Under the pieces are notes generated by a model, which did not search any database, was not told where the DNA came from, and saw only the letters and a program-made list of their open reading frames with translations. Below, in pieces: positions 1 through 9,936 of a stretch of 64,000 nt of DNA. The DNA is taken from assembly GCF_010093535.1 (NCBI RefSeq), contig NW_022985203.1, positions 62,001-126,000 on the forward strand, written 5' to 3'. Each line of letters starts with the position of its first letter. Position 1 is the first letter of the stretch. Made by a program: the position numbers and the translations under genes. The DNA comes from Lindgomyces ingoldianus. Taxonomy: Eukaryota; Ascomycota; Dothideomycetes; Pleosporales; Lindgomycetaceae.

Positions 1-839
1 AGCCTTCCTTATGCTCAAGCTCCGCTCGGTCCGGATGGGGCAGTATGGAGAGTTTTTGATGCGGGTCCTTGATTTCGACTTGAGAGGCGGCCCGAGGAAC
101 GCTGAAGAAAACATACAGATCAATGCTTATAGCAACGCGGGGCAGGAATGGAGGTGCAGGTGGAGGGTCGACGGGGCTGGTGCAATGGGAGGATCTAGAC
201 CGATAATGGAGTCCTCATGAGTGTGCCCGCAGTTCCAAGGCCGGACGGGGCTCCTCGTATCGACGCGAGTGCGAATGTGAGGCCTCAGGAAGCCGCATAC
301 CTCATTCCGAGGCACTTCGAGACTCACTGGCACAGCCCGAGGGTTCATAGTGGAAATTACCCGAGTATGAATCCTCAGTTCGACGGGAATCGTAGTGGTA
401 GCGTCCCCCCGGTGTCACGAAACACCCCATCTGTAGTGCAAACATGCTCGAACCCCTCGCTACTCCTCCGTACACGTGATTTGTAGCTGTACATAACGGT
501 GCTTGGTAGTCGCAGTTCGAGCGTGCAAACCCTATGGCTGTGACGGTTTGGCCGCCCTCGCTACTGGTGGTCGTGAATTATTGTACAGAAAATCCTTTCA
601 TAACCATTCCAAGTCTATGCCGAATATTACCACTATCTAGGCCACTCCAACTGCGTGTTGCTTTCGAGTGTCCGATACTTTACGCGCCCAACTATTCGGC
701 TTCATTCCATTGTCTCTAATTCCTGTATATCAAACTAGGTTAGATACACAGGTCATTGTAGAAGAATGTTCCCACCTAAGGATCCTGAAATTCGTCCCCA
801 TAACCTTATAATCTAGACTATTACCCCCGCTATAACCAT
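1..839. other. No recognisable gene
   Basis: Several overlapping short open frames occur on both strands here, but none has a recognisable domain, a good splice pattern or coding character extending past its neighbours. The stretch lies downstream of the HET-repeat gene on the minus strand and probably holds its 3' flank. Confidence 0.5.
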
Positions 840-2580
840 AAGTTCGCCTCCCCGCTACTCAAGGAAAAGCGCTATAGAGCTAGCATTAAAGTATCTTGCT
901 AGTTCTGGGAAAAGTCCTTCTGTGATCCCCCAGGCTTCTCTCTGCTCCTGAAGAAGGTCTATTACATCTTTTCCACTCTGTGTTTCTCGCTGTGACCTTT
1001 ACCACCTCCTTTGCAATCTTAATCTTGCCTCCTTGCTGCTAAAAAGAAGGCGTAGCACTTCTTTTCGACGCTATACGTCCCCTTTTCTCTGTGTCCCTAC
1101 AAAGACGTATCACTTCATTCCCGCTCTGTGTTTCCTGCCGCGGCCTTGATCACCTCCTCTGTACCCTTAATTTAGCTTCCTCGCCGCTGAAGAAGAAGGT
1201 CCATTACTTGTCTTCCCTTCNNNNNNNNNNNNNNNNNNNNNNNNNNNNNNNNNNNNNNNNNNNNNNNNNNNNNNNNNNNNNNNNNNNNNNNNNNNNNNNN
1301 NNNNNNNNNNNNNNNNNNNNNNNNNNNNNNNNNNNNNNNNNNNNNNNNNNNNNNNNNNNNNNNNNNNNNNNNNNNNNNNNNNNNNNNNNNNNNNNNNNNN
1401 NNNNNNNNNNNNNNNNNNNNNNNNNNNNNNNNNNNNNNNNNNNNNNNNNNNNNNNNNNNNNNNNNNNNNNNNNNNNNNNNNNNNNNNNNNNNNNNNNNNN
1501 NNNNNNNNNNNNNNNNNNNNNNNNNNNNNNNNNNNNNNNNNNNNNNNNNNNNNNNNNNNNNNNNNNNNNNNNNNNNNNNNNNNNNNNNNNNNNNNNNNNN
1601 NNNNNNNNNNNNNNNNNNNNNNNNNNNNNNNNNNNNNNNNNNNNNNNNNNNNNNNNNNNNNNNNNNNNNNNNNNNNNNNNNNNNNNNNNNNNNNNNNNNN
1701 NNNNNNNNNNNNNNNNNNNNNNNNNNNNNNNNNNNNNNNNNNNNNNNNNNNNNNNNNNNNNNNNNNNNNNNNNNNNNNNNNNNNNNNNNNNNNNNNNNNN
1801 NNNNNNNNNNNNNNNNNNNNNNNNNNNNNNNNNNNNNNNNNNNNNNNNNNNNNNNNNNNNNNNNNNNNNNNNNNNNNNNNNNNNNNNNNNNNNNNNNNNN
1901 NNNNNNNNNNNNNNNNNNNNNNNNNNNNNNNNNNNNNNNNNNNNNNNNNNNNNNNNNNNNNNNNNACCACCTCCTCTGTAACCTTTATTTCGCTTCCTCG
2001 CTGCTGAAGAAGAAGGTCCATTATTTCTTTTCCGCTCTGTGTGTTCCCTGCTGCGGCCTTGACTACCTCCTCTGTAACCCTAATTTCGCTTCCTCGCTTC
2101 CGAAGAAGAATTTCTATAGAGCTAGTATTAAATGATTTTGTTAGTTCTGTAACAAGCCCTTCTGTAATCTCCCAAGCTTTTGGTTGCTGCTGAAGAAGAA
2201 GGTCTATTACTTCTTGTCCTTCCACTAAACTCCTTGCTGCAGCCTTGACCACCTCCTCTGTAATCTTAACTTTGCTCCCTCGCTGCTGAAGAAGAAATTC
2301 CATCGCTTCTTTTCCGCTCTGTGCTGCGGCTCTAACCACCTCTTCTCCTCGCTGCTTATGAAGAAAGTTCATCACTTCTTTCCCGCTCCCCGTGTTCCTT
2401 GCTGCGGCTTTGACTATCCTCTCTGTGACCTTGACTTCGCTTCCTCGCTTCTGGAGAAGAAAGTCCATTACCTCTCTTCCATTCTCTGTATTCTCTGCTG
2501 CGGCCCGGACCACCTCCGCTGTGACCTTGACTTCGTCTCCTCGCCACATGAGGAAGTGCGCTACATTGCTCGCATTTTGT
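840..2580 (-). repeat. Tandem array of about 96-nt (32-residue) coding repeats
   Basis: Read on the minus strand, this encodes repeats of the form (S/D)E(V/I)K(V/I)TEEVVKAAA, then about five variable residues, then GKEVMDLLLQQRG. Six units precede the assembly gap: four of 32 residues, one of about 23 (shortened) and one of about 30 (divergent, with an AWEITEGL start). After the gap (1220 down to about 840) the array continues in decayed form with in-frame stops and frame changes. A pair of divergent units seen before the gap recurs near 840-1000, so the array has a higher-order period. Similar repeats are common in fungal HET and NLR-like proteins. Confidence 0.85.
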
Positions 2581-3632
2581 GATTTTGCAACCTTGATGAG
2601 GTATTTATTGTTTAAGGAAGTACCATGCTGTAAGAGTTCCGGCACGGTATGGAAAGTGAAGTCAGACCGACCGAAGAAGAATGATGCGGTATCGACAACC
2701 ACTTGCTGGAGGTCCTTGGTATAATCTGCACGAAGTCTATTGGTGCTATGTGCATCTGAAGATATGCCAAGTAAGGCATAAATCATGTCCCGTGGGTCAC
2801 TTGCTTTGCTGCTCTTGAACTTCCGTAGAAGAGTATAAAGATCCCGCTTTTGGCTCCACCAAGAATATTTCCTTGATGGGCCGGGCATGATATCCAAGAC
2901 TGCTTGACAATGGGGCTCTGGGGTGGTGTTCATTAGCAACGGGGCAAGGGCAAAGATCCGTGCTGACACAGATTTGGTGCCGCTGCAAACTACAGCCCTC
3001 TTCGCGTTGGCGACTTCTTGCAAGATCCATACTCTCTTGAACCAAGGCCGTCCTAAGAGCAACTCGAGGCCTGCACGCTGCCGGACTTCTAGACCCCAAT
3101 GCTGACTCATTAGGAAAGGGTGCAATGATGACCAAAGATCCACCCAGCGCTTGTCCGTGAGGCTCCAGTCCTTACAAGCATACTTAATGCTCTCTTCCTC
3201 TAGTTGCTTTAGAGAGTTCATAAGAACGTTGATATCGTGTGTCGCCGGGCCGAGCCAGATAACAACCCGATCAGCTTGAGAATATATATTCCCCATTTGT
3301 TGAACCTGGTGTCCCCGTTCTCGATGGTTACATTGGTCAATGCAAATAGCATCCACCCAAAGAATTCGATCTGTTTCTTGCGAACGGAGGTATTGAAGCG
3401 CCAAGTACAGGTTTTCAGTGACATGAAGCGTTCTGCCATTTATCTTCACAGATGCAGACATTTCAGTGCCACCCCATGTATATGATAAAGCCTCGTACGA
3501 AATAGCGCTGTCGCCGTGGAGCCAGGCTTGAAAGAGCTCGCACTCAATATCGGCCTCGCTGCCTTTGAAAAGTCGTAGCAGCCGAAAAGCAGGCCCCTCA
3601 AGATCGATCGGTTCGTGTTTGAAAATATCCAT
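1172..3632 (-). CDS. HET-domain (heterokaryon incompatibility) protein with C-terminal repeats, interrupted by gap
   Basis: The N-terminal 330 residues are a classic HET domain: YEALSYTWGG at about 46-55, ILWVDAICIDQ at 90-100, ADRVVIWLGP at 120-129, RPWFKRVWILQEV at 195-207 and SDPRDMIYALLGI at 278-290. HET domains act in non-self recognition and can trigger cell death after hyphal fusion. From about residue 366 the protein becomes a tandem array of 32-residue helical-looking repeats that runs into the gap. The start is the ATG at 3632, the first in frame before the conserved core, and no intron is needed. After the gap an in-phase TAA at 1174-1172 follows one more repeat, so this is the likely C-terminus if the gap is not a multiple of three. 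Beyond it the repeats are decayed. The gene may be intact or truncated; the gap prevents a decision. Confidence 0.85.
1221..1965. other. Assembly gap (745 N)
   Basis: A run of N lies inside the tandem repeat array, where short-read assemblers normally fail. The stated length is probably only an estimate: the repeat frame before the gap (codons starting at 3632 minus a multiple of 3) does not match the frame of the repeat that resumes at 1219. Confidence 0.95.
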
Positions 3633-3983
3633 AAGTTCTGCGAAAGAAAGGTTTTACGTATCAGCTTCAATGCGTCAAGGCTGAGAGCAGAGGCTGGATA
3701 GATTTGTCACCACACATTAATAGCGTAGAATTCCTAAGAGTGAAGATAAAGGTCTGACGCGTGTAGGGGCTTTCCTGATGAGAACAGATGGCATGTGCTT
3801 ATTTGTAGATCTAAGAATGTTATTTTGAACTGTGTGTTGAGAGGCTGAGCTTTTCATCTTGAAGCTGAAGTATTCGGGAAATCACGTGTCTACAGGGGTA
3901 CGAATACCAAAATCTCCAGCCATGGTGTATTAGTCAAACAAAGGTTAATTCCGCAGCAATTCAGCTTAAAGCTAGTTCTAGAT

Positions 3984-4410
3984 TTACGCTTTGAGGTTGT
4001 TATCCCCATCGCGACCAATGCAGAGCTCTGCAACCCTTTTGAAGTACGTTGGATGGAGCTTGTCTGCCATATAATGCCTCATATCCTTGTTATGCTGCCA
4101 TATACCCTTGATAAACTCGTCACTTTTCTACCTAGATTCCTGGCTGCTTGGAGAGGCCTTGTAGTCCTTCAAGAAGCCCTCCAGCCTGCTAAAACAGGGC
4201 TCAGTTGGGCGTAGATTAGGAGGATTTTGCGGATGCGGTGCACACTTGATGCCAAACTCATTAATCTCTGGATGGCAGTAACAGAATCCTAATCCATGAA
4301 GATATAGAGTATCCTGTACTAGATAGGCTTTGGCAGCAGGGCTGTGGTCGCGTGCAGCGGGATCTCCGAACTCTAGTCACATGATGACGTCCTCCGCCAC
4401 CTGATACACT
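3984..4410 (-). mobile_element. Degraded DDE-type transposase remnant
   Basis: Read on the minus strand, a nearly continuous frame resembles the C-terminal part of Tc1/mariner-type (DDE_3) transposases. A segment like HPQNPPNLRPTEP stands where intact copies have the conserved SPDLNPIE motif, followed by a basic helical region and a tail ending in a TAA at 3984. It contains in-frame stops, including one near 4380, so it cannot encode an intact enzyme. No terminal inverted repeats were found. The family is assigned from weak motif resemblance only. Confidence 0.38.
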
Positions 4411-4759
4411 GCTTAGTCACTTGTGGCCTATTCCACCCCTATGCATATATAAACTCTTAAGAACACTCTTTTAGCAATCAACCCAGTTCCTCATCTCCCT
4501 GCGCCTACCAAAAGCTTCACCAGATGGTTCACAGAAATAAGTGGTTATTAAGAACATATTCCGCGTACCGACTCCCACTCATGCCTTTGCTCGCTTTGTA
4601 TATAAAATCCTTGTGATTAAGCAAGGATCTAGCTGTTTTTAATTTAGTAGTTCCTTTAAGAAGTAGGTATCTTCAGCTTCAGCTTCTTCGTTCTTCTGCT
4701 GAGCCTCCTTGTTCTTATTTTCGACGTCTGACCAGCCTCCGTCTCACCTACAAGCGAGC
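4411..4759. other. No recognisable gene
   Basis: This intergenic stretch lies between the transposase remnant and the phosphorylase remnant. No domain or convincing open frame was seen. Confidence 0.5.
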
Positions 4760-5197
4760 ATGTCGAATTTAGAGGGCTATAGTCGTCTAAACCTGCGCGA
4801 TAACTACGGAGTACGTTGCTGCCCAAGCTTTTCTCAACGAACGGCATGAAGGACCGGGGTGTGTGTCTCGCACCGACAACAATGTCTACACATTAGGCAA
4901 GGTTGGCCAACACAATGTGTTCATTGCGGTGTTGCCCTAAGGAGAATGCGGCCTATCTGCTGCGACAAGCGTTGCAAGATACATGATGCACAGCTTTCCT
5001 AACGTCAGAATTAAACTGATAGTCGGGACCAGTACCGGTGTGCTAAGTCAAAAGCATGATATCTGTCTAGGTGACGTAGTGGTCAGCACTCCTGGTAATG
5101 CGTACGGTGGCGTGCCCCAATACGAATTTGGTAGCACAATATAAGGAGAGGACATCCAAGTCTCATTCCGCAACGAGGTACATGGTTTTTGATTGCC
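4760..5197 (+). pseudogene. Nucleoside-phosphorylase (PNP_UDP) domain remnant
   Basis: After an ATG at 4760 and a one-base frame change near 4785, one frame reads CAITTEYVAAQAFL, then DNNVYTLGKVGQHN, SVARYMMHSFPNVRIKL and KHDICLGDVVVS. These are hallmarks of the PNP_UDP_1 domain found at the N-terminus of many fungal NLR-like and ankyrin proteins. In such proteins the domain is thought to act as an effector or signalling module. Stops interrupt the frame near 4789, 4939 and 5143. The glycine-rich signature usually seen after the valine-rich strand has become GTSTG. No NB-ARC/NACHT or ankyrin part could be found downstream, so only a decayed 5' piece remains. Confidence 0.7.
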
Positions 5198-6944
5198 CAT
5201 CACCTGATTCGCCTTCCGCCATCCCATCCATCCACCCCACAACCCTGAAATGGCACAACTCGGCCTATCTCATTTGTTGTACTCTGAACCTGTCTCTAGA
5301 ATCTAGAAGATCCCCCGCCACTGTAAATTCAGGGTAAATCACCGCAGTCCGTACTGCATATCGCTCTTTCAACAATCTCGGAGGTTAGGGTCGAAGTATG
5401 CTATTCACGACGTGTTGGACTATCTCAAGGATGTTAGTAAACGTGGGGGAAGGGCTTTTTGAACGTTGGGGGAGATTATGTGTGTTTATAGGGGTGTTTT
5501 TGGGAGAGGGGTGGGGAGGTGGGAGATTAGTGTTTGGAGTGAGAGGGATCCGTTTGGGTTAGTGGTTGTGGTTGGAGAGATGGAGGATTATTGAGAAGAA
5601 GTTTAGTGTGGATGAGGGTTAGCCAACCTTTCTGGAAAACCCTGACTTGTGGTGTAGGTATTGATGGGAGAAGTGAAGATACCTGGAAAAGTCTTTGACT
5701 TTCTTGCCTAAGAAACGAGGTTCTTTGTTGAGTGCGGGAGTCAATGACGGCCGAGATTTCATGTCCGATAATCCTATTTATGATCAATACAATAGCATAG
5801 TGCCCTTAGGGGATTACCCTTAGTGTCTGAGAATTTTCGGCGGATTCATCCTGGCAGCCTACAGCCTGGTGAGTCAGATACAATGGTTAGCCCGACTGCG
5901 CGGTTCCTCCGCAAGCTAGGAGATGCTAGTGAAGTCGTTCGCATCTCAGTCCTAATTAGTTCCTAATAGCTTCGCGGAGAATACGCTTGTTGTCTTATGA
6001 CATTTGACCCGTTAAGCCAGAAGACGCGGACGAGGAGTCGGACATGGAAAAAGCCGCGATCCCCGCATCAGCCTTGTCGTAAATCAAAGGATGCAACTAA
6101 AGGATTCTGCATCTCAGCCCTGATGCACTTACAGTCAAATCTGCGTCATGACTCGCAACCTCCAACCTGACGATACTCGGAGAAGCTACGGATGATGATC
6201 GGACATGATAATCGGCGCCGCGAATCTCGTATCAGCCGCCTTGTCGCGGACCACGATACGGGCACACATCGGCGCATCGGTGCAATAGGGTGCAAAACTG
6301 TCCGACAACGGGCATAGGTGTGAAGGTACGGAGCATCAGTGACGGCGATGTTCAGCCTCACAGCATACAAGGATTAGTCCGCATTACAATCGAAACGTGC
6401 GCGAGGGAAAAAGTCGGCGGTTGCGTGGTGTTGACGTTCAAAGAAACCTTTCCGTAAGCCAATCACGAGTTGAGTAATCGGCAAACCCACCAATTCCGCA
6501 CTCTTAATAATACCCGTCATGCAGAAGCGAGATCTTGCGTCAACTTACCCGGACAAACAACTCGTTCCTTGTTCTAATTAGCGAAGTGCCATCCTTCTTG
6601 TCCTTCTCCATATCCACAGCGGTCGTAGAACCGCCTCATGTTGGTGCGCACTCGGACCGTGTTCTTCGCCGATGAGCATGAATTTCTAAGCGCATTACAG
6701 AGAAACGCCGTTACGTTCCGAATTGCAGCTGTTGCGTGAAGCAACTAGGTACGGGGAGGTGGGGCATTGGAAAGACAACTTCCGACGTGGGGTAAGGTAT
6801 ATATACCAATTGGGTTGCGACGAAATGACGACCGATCGCATCATTCCACAGCAACAGCAATCCAGAATCAGAAGTCATCTTACTTATTTGGCCATCTTTC
6901 TCCCAATTGTCTTGATCTTAACTTCATACTTTGGAGCCTTCACG
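5198..6944. other. Intergenic, no recognisable gene
   Basis: Short open frames on both strands lack any recognisable domain. The stretch includes a G-rich segment (about 5440-5560) and a degenerate direct duplication listed separately. Its right end should hold the promoter of the NmrA-like gene. Confidence 0.5.
5938..6256. repeat. Imperfect direct duplication, two units of about 146 nt
   Basis: Two segments, about 5939-6086 and 6107-6253, begin with matching GCATCTCAG(T/C)CCT and end with a matching GGACATG, then CCGCGA, then ATCAGCC and TTGTCG. The flanks match best; the middles have diverged strongly. The offset is about 160-168 nt, varying through small indels. The origin is unknown; it may be an old non-coding duplication or a decayed miniature element. 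Confidence 0.4.
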
Positions 6945-8038
6945 ATGTCGTCAGAAATCAAGAACATTGTTATTATTGGGGTACGTTGTAGTATCTTGCC
7001 CCACATTGACTGGCTCATCTCAGCCTTCTTCCTACCCTATCGCAAATACGATTCTGTTGGTGAGTGCACGATTCTGACGTTTCTCAGGCCGGTGGTAATC
7101 TTGGGCCATCCATCCTCAACGCCTTCCTCGACGCCTCTCCCTTCAATGTGACAGTTCTCTCGCGTGAAGGATCCAAATCCACCTTCCCCTCTGGAGTTAA
7201 AGTAGTCCGGGCAGACTACAACTCCATCGACTCCCTAGCTGTCGCATTCCAAGGCCAGGATGCCGTCATCTCACTCGTCGGCGGCGCGGCGATAGGCGAT
7301 CAGGAAAATCTCATCAATGGAGCCATCAAAGCCGGTGTCAAGCGCTTCATTCCTTCCGAGTTTGGAAGCAACACTGTCGATCCGAAAGTCCGCGCCATTG
7401 TACCCATCTTTTCAGCTAAGACAGGAACAGTTGCTTATCTGAAGAGCAAGGAAAGTGAGATTAGTTGGAGCAGTGTCATTACTGGGCCGTTCTTCGACTG
7501 GGTAAGATCTCTACCTTTTCTTAAGTGGCCTTCCACCACTCTAATCCATCCACCTATCCATTTTAACAATCCTCAGGGTCTCAAAGTCGGCTTCCTGGGC
7601 TTCCACATCCCGTCCAAAACTGCCACCCTCATCGACTCAGGCACTGCCCCTTTCAGCACCACTAACCTCCACCAAATCGGCCTCTCCCTCATCAAAATCT
7701 TGCAAAACCCATCCGAAACAAAAAACAAGTACATCTATGTCTCCTCTTTCACAACCACTCAATCTGACATCCTCGCCGCCGTTGAGAAGCTCTCAGGTGA
7801 GAAGTGGACCGTCAAGCATGTTACGAGCAAGGAGTTGATAGAGATTGGTAATGAGAAGCTGAAGAACAAAGACTTCAGTGGGATTGGCGATTTGATTAAG
7901 GCAGTGGCATGGGGGAAAGAGGGGTTGGGGGATAGTAGACCTGCAGGACTGTGGGATGAGAGGCTGGGGTTGGAGAAGGAGGGATTTGAGGAGAGTATTG
8001 AAAAGGCTCTGGGGGGGAAGTTGGTGGGCGAAAAATGA
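6945..8038 (+). CDS. NmrA-like / isoflavone-reductase-type NAD(P)-binding protein
   Basis: Three exons (6945-6980, 7088-7501, 7577-8038) give a protein of about 303 residues. Intron 1 (107 nt) splits the nucleotide-binding motif, so the joined product reads NIVIIGAGGNLGPSIL at the N-terminus, the GxxGxxG of a Rossmann fold. Intron 2 (75 nt) is a multiple of three with no stop, so the frame stays open through it; GTAAGA and CTCAG borders and loss of family similarity within it support splicing. Further family features are DAVISLVGG and the GVKRFIPSEFG segment typical of NmrA and phenylcoumaran benzylic ether/isoflavone reductase-like proteins. Such proteins are cytosolic redox sensors or NADPH-dependent reductases; the substrate cannot be told. 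The ATG at 6945 was chosen because it puts the fold at residue 8; an in-frame upstream ATG near 6825 would add about 40 non-conserved residues. Confidence 0.88.
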
Positions 8039-8323
8039 GTTGGTGGAGGTGTAAGAAAGCGAACTTGAATGAATATATAGTACGAGGAAACTGAATTGTA
8101 CTATGTGAGGGCGGAACTACGCAAGGTGATTTTAAAGAAGTTAAGCCAGACCTACTAATTTGAGTATTATCAAGTGCCAAGATGAAGAAGTGGTCTATCT
8201 TCACTGAGGCTAGAAAGACACAGCGTCACCCCCTCCCCTGTATTCCCGTAAATGGTTTCAAAGCGCCCATTCGAATCTTCACCTTTATCATCTTTTGACT
8301 TGCCTCTAGGATATTCATCTCTC

Positions 8324-9231
8324 TCATTCCACAAGCATTTCATTCTTCCAGCCCGGAATGGTAATGATATTTGCCTCCATACTCGCATCCTGTCTCACCC
8401 ACTTATGCAACTTCAGCACCGTCTCTTCCTCCTTCATCCAACCGATTTGGAATTCGAAGTCATCTCAATTCCTTTCGCCCACACTATCTGCCCGCTCATC
8501 TCCCAAAGTTGCGTCGGATACTGGTGTTGTACAGCCGATATCCAAGCACTACAGTATGCTGCAAAATCTCAAATGGCGCAAGCTGATGCTGCAGATTGTC
8601 GACCATGGATGTGGATCGTTTGTCCAGCGGATCGGCGATTTGGCCTGTGAACGAGATTTTGTGGAATCATCGCGGAATATCCATGTGAAAAAAGGGCGTC
8701 CAAAGGCTTTCAGAAGAGCTGGGGTAGACCTTATGGCCGAGTTGTTGGGATGAGATGACCAAGGACCTGAGATCCGCGAGAAACGCCGCTGGGAATAGTT
8801 CTGGCAAGAGGCGCAAGCATCCGTAGCCAAGCTCTGTATAGAAGTGCGGGGATATGGGAAGGTTGTCAAGCTTTGGTCGGATCTAGAGATGAGCGTACCG
8901 GGCTTACGGTGTTAGCTTTAGTCTGACAGGACCATTGGATGGAGATGTACTTCTGCTACGACGAGGTAATCTAGGTAGCATCTGTTGCTGGAGAAGCGGG
9001 ACGAAAGCCCCATTCATCAATCTAGCAGCTCCGGCGCGAGCTTCTTGGCTGATGCTGAAGTGAATTGGGAATTTACTATTCCATGTATATCTTCGGGGTG
9101 TTTTGCTTGAAATTAGGATCGTAATCCTCTATGACGCGGCTGTGCATTTGATCCTCGGGCAGAGAGTGCATCCATATCTTTGCTCGAAGCTCAGTGGGAA
9201 GATTGAGGAAAATTCGAAGTGACTTAGCCAT
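8324..9231 (-). pseudogene. Decayed 2EXR-domain-like fungal gene
   Basis: From the ATG at 9231 the minus strand encodes IFLNLPTELRAKIWMHSLP, the opening of the fungal 2EXR domain (LPxELRxxIW). It then needs a change of frame to read WNSKFPIHFSISQEARAGA, the segment where these proteins recall crest-like ESR motifs. Further coherent pieces appear in other frames: ELFPAAFLADLRSLVI, then a run through an in-frame TGA at 8669-8667, and a final piece ending GWKNEMLVE at the TGA at 8324. Several frame changes and at least one stop make an intact product unlikely. The function of 2EXR proteins is unknown. Confidence 0.5.
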
Positions 9232-9410
9232 TTTGGTGACCTTGAATCGTTTCGAACAACGTTGTTCTGGGGATTCGGGAGGAGGAACAAGGTTCGAGTC
9301 ACGGTGACGCCGTGGAACTATGCCGGGTGAGGAAAAAGGTGAATCGTATTGAGCGAGATCTAACGGGGAGATAAGCAGGCTTATATAGAGATATCAGCGC
9401 AAGAAGCGGT

Positions 9411-9713
9411 CTACAAGTGAAAGACTTTCACTTTGGCCTTAGGTAGGACCTCGAATTCACTCTCATTTTCACCTTCACTTTCACCCCGTCGCGAGGTTGA
9501 TTGGTCCTCACTGCAGCTTAGTAGGTATAAGAGAGAAATGAATGGAGTTAAGTGAAATCCAAGGAGGCTGACGAGAAAGGAGGAACTAGTAGATGAACCA
9601 GTGGGATGAAGTGCAATGAAAGACAAAGGAAGAATGACAACGAAAAAAATGATCGCAGGAAGGGTGTAAGCGTCTCTCCCTCCGTCAGAACTAATCGTAG
9701 GATGTGAGAACAT
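9411..9713 (-). CDS. Hypothetical small membrane protein (weak)
   Basis: An ATG-started frame of 100 residues has two hydrophobic stretches (about residues 18-38 and 48-65) and an acidic and serine-rich tail. No family is recognised. It sits between the decayed 2EXR gene and the BRCT gene, and the ORF may be chance. No splice signals or codon evidence strengthens it. Confidence 0.2.
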   Translation of the reverse strand: MFSHPTISSDGGRDAYTLPAIIFFVVILPLSFIALHPTGSSTSSSFLVSLLGFHLTPFISLLYLLSCSEDQSTSRRGESEGENESEFEVLPKAKVKVFHL

Positions 9714-9936
9714 TCAATGAGGAAGATGTGTAGATGAATAAATTCTCATAAACGAATCTCATCGGAAAGGACAGATTAAAGAAATATTGTCATGCCATAG
9801 GATTCGTAATTATGTGCCCATAGCGCACACATCGTCAAGTCCATCATAACCCGAAAATATACCGTAACTAGTGAAACCGTTTTTGCTGTGCCATGGGGGT
9901 CGTGCAACGACCTCCACCTGATCTGGAAATGAGAGA

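Noticed and set aside
1091..1981. Plus-strand frame running through the assembly gap
   Set aside because: Most of it is unknown bases; the real flanks are antisense to the HET repeats.
840..2580. CRISPR-like array
   Set aside because: The 96-nt repeats are coding, have no unique spacers, and the sequence is eukaryotic.
9280..9320. tRNA-like GGTTCGAGTC box
   Set aside because: The upstream sequence does not fold into acceptor, D or anticodon arms; no matching A box at the right distance.
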